Below, in pieces: positions 55,240-60,211 of a DNA stretch of 60,211 bases. The DNA lies in assembly GCF_009697225.1 (NCBI RefSeq), contig NZ_WIND01000022.1, forward strand, positions 1 through 60,211, given 5' to 3'. Positions within the stretch are counted from its first letter, which is position 1, and each line of letters opens with the position of its first letter. Under the pieces are notes generated by a model. That model did not search any database, was not told the origin of the DNA, and saw only the letters and a program-made list of their open reading frames with translations. The translations under genes and the position numbers were made by a program. Origin of the DNA: Halovulum marinum. Lineage in GTDB: Bacteria; Pseudomonadota; Alphaproteobacteria; Rhodobacterales; Rhodobacteraceae.

Positions 55240-55240
55240 G

Positions 55241-55654
55241 TTACCAGTCCTCGCGGGCGACGAAGCGGCACTTGACCGGCAGCTTCATCGCGGCCAGGCG
55301 CAGCGCCTCCTTGGCGATGTCCTCGGGCACGCCGTCGATCTCGAACATCACCCGGCCCGGCTTGACCTTGGCCGCCCAGTATTCGACCGAACCCTTGCCC
55401 TTGCCCATGCGGACCTCGGTGGGCTTCTTCGACACCGGCACATCCGGGAAGATGCGGATCCACACCCGGCCCTGACGCTTCATGTGGCGCGTCATGGCGC
55501 GGCGGGCGGCCTCGATCTGGCGCGCGGTGATGCGCTCCGGTTCGGTCGCCTTCAGCCCGTAGTGACCGAAGTTCAGGTCGAACCCGCCCTTCGCCTCACC
55601 GTGGATGCGGCCCTTGTGCTGCTTGCGGAATTTCGTGCGTTTCGGTGAAAGCAT
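55241..55654 (-). CDS. rplP: 50S ribosomal protein L16
   Basis: 137-residue ribosomal protein at the A-site tRNA region. [19 protein letters not shown] (core [12 protein letters not shown]), [30 protein letters not shown] (core [18 protein letters not shown]) and [19 protein letters not shown] (core [15 protein letters not shown]) are diagnostic. It lies 11 bases after rpsC and is the last gene before the insertion. Confidence 0.98.
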   Translation of the reverse strand: MLSPKRTKFRKQHKGRIHGEAKGGFDLNFGHYGLKATEPERITARQIEAARRAMTRHMKRQGRVWIRIFPDVPVSKKPTEVRMGKGKGSVEYWAAKVKPGRVMFEIDGVPEDIAKEALRLAAMKLPVKCRFVAREDW

Positions 55655-55665
55655 CTCTCAACTCC

Positions 55666-56364
55666 TCAGCGGCGCGCGGGGCGGCCGCCGCCTTCCTGCA
55701 GTTCCGACTGGCGCCGGTCGCGGGCCTGCGGATCGTGCTCCAGGATCTCGCCCTTGAAGATCCAGACCTTGATCCCGATGATCCCGTAGGCCGTGGTCGC
55801 CTCGTAGTGCGCATAGTCGATGTCGGCGCGCAGCGTGTGCAGCGGCACCCGGCCCTCGCGGTACCACTCGGTCCGGGCGATCTCGGCGCCGCCCAGGCGG
55901 CCGGCGACGTTGACCCGGATGCCCAGAGCGCCCATGCGCATGGCGTTCTGCACCGCACGCTTCATCGCGCGGCGGAAGCTGACCCGGCGCTCGAGCTGCT
56001 GGCCGATGTTCTCGGCGACCAGCTGGGCGTCGATCTCGGGCTTGCGCACCTCGACGATGTTCAGGTGCAGCTCCGACTTGGTGAACTGGCCGAGCTTCTT
56101 GCGCAGCTGCTCGATGTCGGCGCCCTTCTTGCCGATGATCACGCCCGGACGCGCGGCGTGGATGGTCACGCGGCACTTCTTGTGCGGACGCTCGATCACC
56201 ACGCGGCTGATGCCGGCCTGGCCGACGTTCTTCTTGATGAACTCGCGGATCTTCAGATCCTCGTGCAGCAGCTCGCCATACTCGTCCTTGTCGGCGAACC
56301 AGCGGCTGTCCCAGGTCCGGTTGACCTGAAGGCGCAGCCCGATCGGATTGACTTTATGACCCAT
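55666..56364 (-). CDS. rpsC: 30S ribosomal protein S3
   Basis: 232-residue ribosomal protein with an N-terminal KH domain. [22 protein letters not shown] (core [11 protein letters not shown]), [18 protein letters not shown] (GxxG RNA loop) and [21 protein letters not shown] (core [18 protein letters not shown]) are typical. The ATG overlaps the rplV stop by one base. Confidence 0.98.
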   Translation of the reverse strand: MGHKVNPIGLRLQVNRTWDSRWFADKDEYGELLHEDLKIREFIKKNVGQAGISRVVIERPHKKCRVTIHAARPGVIIGKKGADIEQLRKKLGQFTKSELHLNIVEVRKPEIDAQLVAENIGQQLERRVSFRRAMKRAVQNAMRMGALGIRVNVAGRLGGAEIARTEWYREGRVPLHTLRADIDYAHYEATTAYGIIGIKVWIFKGEILEHDPQARDRRQSELQEGGGRPARR

Positions 56365-56750
56365 TAGGCTTGCTCCTCTTCGGTCACCTGGCGCACCTTG
56401 ATCGTGACCTGGCTGAACGGCTTCAGGATCTTGCCGAAGCGGCCGCGCGCCCGCGGGCGGCCGCGCTTCATGACCAGGTTCTTGCCGACCCAGGCCTCGG
56501 CCACGACCAGCTCGTCCACGTCGAGGCCGTGGTTGTTCTCGGCGTTGGCGATCGCGGACTGCAGCGTCTTCTTGACGTCATCGGCGATCCGCTTCTTGCT
56601 GAAGGTCAGATCGTTCAGCGCCTTGTCGACCGGCTTGTTGCGGATCATCTGCGCGACCAGATTCAGCTTCTGCGGCGAGGTGCGCAGCATGCGGCTGACG
56701 GCCATCGCCTCGTTCTCCGCCACGCGGCGGGGGTTCTTTTCCTTGCCCAT
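56364..56750 (-). CDS. rplV: 50S ribosomal protein L22
   Basis: 128-residue ribosomal protein whose loop lines the exit tunnel. [23 protein letters not shown] (core [15 protein letters not shown]) and [22 protein letters not shown], then [13 protein letters not shown] with the tunnel loop, identify it. It starts three bases after the rpsS stop. Confidence 0.97.
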   Translation of the reverse strand: MGKEKNPRRVAENEAMAVSRMLRTSPQKLNLVAQMIRNKPVDKALNDLTFSKKRIADDVKKTLQSAIANAENNHGLDVDELVVAEAWVGKNLVMKRGRPRARGRFGKILKPFSQVTIKVRQVTEEEQA

Positions 56751-56753
56751 GGC

Positions 56754-57032
56754 TTACTTCCGCTTCGCTTTCTTGTCCGCCGCGTGCCCGTAGTAGGTAC
56801 GGGTGGGGGAATACTCGCCGAACTTCTGGCCGATCATGTCCTCGGTCACGTTGACCGGGATGTGCTTCTGGCCGTTGTAGACGCCGAACGTCAGGCCCAC
56901 GAACTGGGGCAGGATCGTCGAGCGGCGCGACCAGATCTTGATCACCTCGTTGCGGCCCGATTCACGCACTTTCTCGGCCTTTTTCAGGACGTGTGCGTCG
57001 ACGAAGGGACCCTTCCAAACTGAACGTGTCAT
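56754..57032 (-). CDS. rpsS: 30S ribosomal protein S19
   Basis: 92-residue ribosomal protein of the 30S head. [42 protein letters not shown] (core [20 protein letters not shown]) and [25 protein letters not shown] (core [17 protein letters not shown]) are diagnostic. Three bases separate it from rplB. Confidence 0.98.
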   Translation of the reverse strand: MTRSVWKGPFVDAHVLKKAEKVRESGRNEVIKIWSRRSTILPQFVGLTFGVYNGQKHIPVNVTEDMIGQKFGEYSPTRTYYGHAADKKAKRK

Positions 57033-57035
57033 AGA

Positions 57036-57875
57036 TTACCGCCCCTTCTTGCGAGCGTGCCGCGACCGGACAATGAACTTGTCGGTCGATTTGTTGGTGC
57101 GCGTACGGGCGCCTTTGGTCGGCTTGCCCCAGGGGGTGACCGGGTGACGGCCGCCCGAGGTGCGGCCCTCGCCGCCGCCGTGCGGGTGGTCGATCGGGTT
57201 CATCACGACACCGCGGACCGACGGGCGCTTGCCCAGGTGCCGGTTGCGGCCGGCCTTGCCGATGTTGGTGTTCGAGTGGTCCGGGTTCGACACGGCGCCG
57301 ACGGTGGCCATGCACTCCTGCCGCACCATGCGCAGCTCGCCCGAGCCGAGGCGGATCTGGGCGTAGCCGCCGTCGCGGCCGACGAACTGGGCGTAGGTGC
57401 CCGCGGCGCGCGCGATCTGGCCGCCCTTGCCGGGCTTGAGCTCGATGTTGTGCACGATGGTGCCGATCGGCAGGCCCAGGAACGGCATCGCGTTGCCCGG
57501 CTTCACGTCGGCCTTGTCCGCGGCGACGATGCTGTCGCCCACGGCCAGGCGCTGCGGCGCCAGGATGTAGGCCTGCTCGCCGTCCTGATAGCGGATCAGC
57601 GCCAGGAAGGCGGTCCGGTTCGGATCGTACTCGATCCGCTCGACGGTCGCCGGGACGTCGCGCTTGGTGCGCTTGAAGTCGACGACGCGGTAGAGCCGCT
57701 TCGCGCCGCCGCCGCGGCGGCGCATGGTGATCCGTCCGGTGTTGTTCCGGCCCGCCTTCTTGCTCAAGCCCTCGGTGAGGGTCTTGACCGGGCGGCCTTT
57801 CCAAAGCTCCGAACGGTCGATCAGAACCAGCCCGCGCTGGCCAGGCGATGTCGGTTTGTACGACTTGAGTGCCAT
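57036..57875 (-). CDS. rplB: 50S ribosomal protein L2
   Basis: 279-residue ribosomal protein needed for subunit joining and the peptidyl transferase region. [36 protein letters not shown] and [22 protein letters not shown] (core [20 protein letters not shown]) are diagnostic. It is preceded by a 97-base gap with two competing hairpins. Confidence 0.98.
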   Translation of the reverse strand: MALKSYKPTSPGQRGLVLIDRSELWKGRPVKTLTEGLSKKAGRNNTGRITMRRRGGGAKRLYRVVDFKRTKRDVPATVERIEYDPNRTAFLALIRYQDGEQAYILAPQRLAVGDSIVAADKADVKPGNAMPFLGLPIGTIVHNIELKPGKGGQIARAAGTYAQFVGRDGGYAQIRLGSGELRMVRQECMATVGAVSNPDHSNTNIGKAGRNRHLGKRPSVRGVVMNPIDHPHGGGEGRTSGGRHPVTPWGKPTKGARTRTNKSTDKFIVRSRHARKKGR

Positions 57876-57905
57876 GCTCTCTGTCTTCCGTTTGCTTTCG
57901 ACGAA

Positions 57906-57961
57906 GGGTGGGCCTTAGACCCACCCGGCAAAAAAGTAAAGGTGGGCTGAGCGCCCACCCT
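57906..57961 (-). promoter_or_regulatory. attenuator-like double hairpin between rplW and rplB
   Basis: On the minus strand the first hairpin (GGTGGGC with GCCCACC, 57941-57959) is followed by TTTACTTTTTT, a good terminator. A second hairpin (GGGTGGG with CCCACCC, 57906-57926) comes next. The right arm of the first can instead pair with the left arm of the second, which would break the terminator. Such mutually exclusive folds are the hallmark of transcription attenuation; the regulator is unknown. Confidence 0.7.
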
Positions 57962-57972
57962 GGTCCCGTGCC

Positions 57973-58269
57973 TCAGAGGCCGGTGGTGACGTCGATGGTG
58001 TTACCCTCTTCGAGCGTCACATAGGCCTTCTTGACGGTGTTGCGCGTGCCCAGACGGCCCCGGAAACGCTTGTGCTTGCCCTTTGTGACGGTGGTGTTGA
58101 CCGCCTTCACCTTGACCCCGAACAGGGTTTCCACCGCTTCCTTGATCAGCGGCTTGTTGGCGTCGATCGCGACCTCGAAGACGACGGCGCCGTGCTCGGA
58201 CGCCATGGTCGCCTTCTCGGTGATGATCGGCTTGCGGATCACCTCGTAGAGTGCTGCCTTGTCGGTCAT
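57973..58269 (-). CDS. rplW: 50S ribosomal protein L23
   Basis: 98-residue ribosomal protein at the tunnel exit, docking site for trigger factor and [34 protein letters not shown] (core [15 protein letters not shown]), [16 protein letters not shown] and [17 protein letters not shown] are diagnostic. The ATG overlaps the rplD stop by four bases. Confidence 0.97.
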   Translation of the reverse strand: MTDKAALYEVIRKPIITEKATMASEHGAVVFEVAIDANKPLIKEAVETLFGVKVKAVNTTVTKGKHKRFRGRLGTRNTVKKAYVTLEEGNTIDVTTGL

Positions 58270-58886
58270 TTCAGACGCGCCTCCAGCGCTTCGACGGCGG
58301 CCTTGGTCAGCACCAGCGTGTCACGGCGCAGGATGTCGTAGACATTCGCGCCCTGGCTCGGCAGCACGTCCAGGCCTTCGATGTTGCGGGCCGCGCGGGC
58401 GAAGTTCTCGTTCACCTCGGGACCGTCGATGACCAGCGCGCGCTTCCAGCCCAGGGCCTTCATCGCGGTCGCCAGCGCCTTGGTCTTGCCCTCGGCGACC
58501 TCGGCGTTCTCGATCACGATCAGCTCGCCGGCCGTCGCCTTCGCGCTCAGCGCGTGACGCAGGCCCAGCTTGCGGAACTTCTTCGGCAGGTCGTGCGCGT
58601 GGCTGCGCGGGGTCGGCCCCTTGTAGACGCCGCCCTTGCGGAAGATCGGCGCGTTGCGGTCACCGTGGCGTGCGCCGCCGGTGCCCTTCTGGCGATAGAT
58701 CTTCTTGGTCGAGTAGCTGGTCTCGGAGCGGGTCTTGACCTTGTGCGTGCCCTGCTGGCGCTTGGCCAGCTGGTAGCGCACGACGCGGTGCAGGATGTCC
58801 GCGCGCGGCTCCAGCCCGAAGATCGCGTCGTCCAGGTCGATCGACCCGGCCTTGTCCGCGTCCAGTTTGATGACGTCGGTCTTCAT
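58266..58886 (-). CDS. rplD: 50S ribosomal protein L4
   Basis: 206-residue ribosomal protein. [12 protein letters not shown]-like segment ([19 protein letters not shown]), [22 protein letters not shown] (core [17 protein letters not shown]) and [14 protein letters not shown] identify L4. In E. coli L4 represses its own operon through the S10 leader; the attenuator-like element downstream of rplW is a possible site of related control here. The ATG overlaps the rplC stop. Confidence 0.97.
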   Translation of the reverse strand: MKTDVIKLDADKAGSIDLDDAIFGLEPRADILHRVVRYQLAKRQQGTHKVKTRSETSYSTKKIYRQKGTGGARHGDRNAPIFRKGGVYKGPTPRSHAHDLPKKFRKLGLRHALSAKATAGELIVIENAEVAEGKTKALATAMKALGWKRALVIDGPEVNENFARAARNIEGLDVLPSQGANVYDILRRDTLVLTKAAVEALEARLK

Positions 58887-59752
58887 TTGTCCTCGCCTCC
58901 TTCCGGAGCCTCGGGGGCGCCACCCTCGGACTTCTCTGCCTCGACCTCGGCCTCGGCCTGCTCCAGCGCCGCGGCCTGCTCGGCGGCGGCGGCTTCCTCG
59001 GCCGCCTTGCGCGCGGCCTCCTCTTCGGCCGCGGCCTGGGCGGCGGCCTCGTCGGCGGCGCGGCGCGCCTCCTCGGCGGCAGACTTCAGCGCCGCGGGCA
59101 GGATCGCGCTTTCGGGGAACGGCTTCTTCACCGCATCCTTGATCGTCACCCAGCCGCCCTTGGCGCCGGGTACGGCGCCCTTGACCATGATCAGGCCGCG
59201 CTCGCTGTCGGTCTTGATCACCTGCAGGTTCTGCGTGGTGACCCGGACCGAACCCATGTGCCCGGCCATCTTCTTGCCCTTGAACACGCGGCCGGGATCC
59301 TGGCACTGCCCGGTCGAGCCGTGCGAGCGGTGGCTGATCGACACGCCGTGCGAGGCGCGCAGGCCGCCGAAGTTGTGCCGCTTCATGGCACCGGCGAAAC
59401 CCTTGCCGATGGTCGTGCCGGCGATGTCGACGAACTGACCCTCGAAGTAGTGGTCGGCGGTGATCTCCTCGCCGACGCCGATCAGATTGTCGGCGCTGAC
59501 GCGGAACTCGGCCAGCTTGCGCTTCGGCTCGACCTTGGCGGCGGCGAAATGGCCGCGCATCGGCTTGCTGGTGTTTTTCGCCCGCACGCTGCCCGCGCCA
59601 AGCTGAACGGCGTTGTAGCCGTCCTTGTCGCCGGTGCGCTGCGAGACGACCTGGCAACCCTCCATGGCGAGAACGGTCACCGGGATCTGCCGGCCGTCTT
59701 CCATGAAGAGCCGGGTCATGCCCAGCTTCTTTGCAATAACTCCAGAACGCAT
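58883..59752 (-). CDS. rplC: 50S ribosomal protein L3 with long C-terminal extension
   Basis: 289 residues, against about 210 in E. coli. The conserved part begins [16 protein letters not shown] and includes [19 protein letters not shown] and [30 protein letters not shown] (cores [20 protein letters not shown]). From about residue 215 onward the protein is almost only Ala and Glu with some Lys and Asp, likely a charged helix or coiled coil, ending [12 protein letters not shown] at 59752 is at the family start. The rpsJ-rplC gap is 13 bases. Confidence 0.96.
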   Translation of the reverse strand: MRSGVIAKKLGMTRLFMEDGRQIPVTVLAMEGCQVVSQRTGDKDGYNAVQLGAGSVRAKNTSKPMRGHFAAAKVEPKRKLAEFRVSADNLIGVGEEITADHYFEGQFVDIAGTTIGKGFAGAMKRHNFGGLRASHGVSISHRSHGSTGQCQDPGRVFKGKKMAGHMGSVRVTTQNLQVIKTDSERGLIMVKGAVPGAKGGWVTIKDAVKKPFPESAILPAALKSAAEEARRAADEAAAQAAAEEEAARKAAEEAAAAEQAAALEQAEAEVEAEKSEGGAPEAPEGGEDK

Positions 59753-59765
59753 CTCTAACGCCCCC

Positions 59766-60074
59766 TCAGAGTTTGATCTCGACGTCCACACCAGCGGCGA
59801 GGTCGAGCTTCATCAGCGCGTCCACCGTCTGGGGGGTCGGATCCACGATATCCAGCAGACGCTTGTGCGTCCGGATCTCGAACTGCTCACGGCTCTTCTT
59901 GTCCACGTGCGGGCCGCGAAGAACGGTGAATTTCTCGATCTTGTTCGGCAGCGGGATCGGGCCGCGCACGCGCGCGCCGGTCCGCTTGGCCGTCGACACG
60001 ATTTCCGCGGTGCTGGCATCCAGCACGCGGTAATCGAAGGCCTTCAGCCGTATTCTTATGTTCTGGCTCTGCAT
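59766..60074 (-). CDS. rpsJ: 30S ribosomal protein S10
   Basis: 102-residue ribosomal protein and transcription factor Nus[24 protein letters not shown] (core [14 protein letters not shown]), [34 protein letters not shown] (core [19 protein letters not shown]) and [23 protein letters not shown] (core [17 protein letters not shown]) are diagnostic. It lies 58 bases after tuf. Confidence 0.98.
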   Translation of the reverse strand: MQSQNIRIRLKAFDYRVLDASTAEIVSTAKRTGARVRGPIPLPNKIEKFTVLRGPHVDKKSREQFEIRTHKRLLDIVDPTPQTVDALMKLDLAAGVDVEIKL

Positions 60075-60132
60075 GTCCGTCGCTTTCGTGCTTTCCGGGG
60101 GGCGGGCGCGCCCGCCACCCCGGGCGTTGCCT

Positions 60133-60211
<79 letters not shown>

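Overview
The window is GC-rich DNA from an alphaproteobacterium, most probably of the Rhodobacteraceae/Paracoccaceae (Rhodobacterales). The case rests on the gene neighbourhoods: rpmH-rnpA-yidD-ttcA-yidC-MOSC-engB-argB, the aapJQMP (bztABCD) amino-acid transporter with enlarged permeases, an ATP12 assembly factor beside a RluA-type pseudouridine synthase and crcB, and a str-S10-spc-alpha ribosomal cluster without rpmJ. No gene-free stretch exceeds 300 bases. No insertion sequence, prophage, rRNA or CRISPR array is visible. The only RNA gene is tRNA-Arg(ACG).

Layout. 1-6745 (minus): polyamine operon puuA-puuB-potF-potG-potH-potI plus the first codons of another gene. The transporter imports putrescine, PuuA glutamylates it and PuuB oxidises it. 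6880-9014 (plus): SMP-30/gluconolactonase and glycerate 2-kinase. 9072-10361 (minus): a less GC-rich deaminase and a HAD hydrolase. 10455-14998 (plus): a molybdenum/Fe-S/membrane-anchor operon, best read as the cytoplasm-facing sulfite dehydrogenase SoeABC. 15107-20802: an accessory block with a vanadium-haloperoxidase-like enzyme carrying an Asn-Ala-Ser repeat tail, a class III nucleotide cyclase with TPRs, a subtilase without signal peptide, and a GAF histidine kinase. 21048-21124: tRNA-Arg. 21188-24843 (minus): TVP38 membrane protein, a disulfide-type flavoprotein and a sensor kinase. 25116-33547: housekeeping genes from rpmH to a SixA-like phosphatase, mostly plus strand and many overlapping. 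33582-44533 (minus): DUF808, aapJQMP, ATP12, pseudouridine synthase, crcB, rarA and a Do-type protease. 44654-60211 (minus): ribosomal cluster from rplQ back to the 3' end of tuf.

Points of most interest: (1) the ribosomal cluster is interrupted between rplP and rpmC by a terminator-like hairpin and a metal-dependent cyclase/hydrolase gene that looks acquired; (2) an attenuator-like pair of competing hairpins lies between rplW and rplB, and another strong hairpin sits just before the secY ribosome binding site; (3) the accessory cluster at 15.1-20.8 kb combines cyclase, haloperoxidase and protease and is the best candidate for an undescribed system; (4) both periplasmic-binding-protein genes (potF, aapJ) are followed by strong hairpins, and potI by a 20-bp inverted repeat whose other strand is a G-quadruplex candidate.
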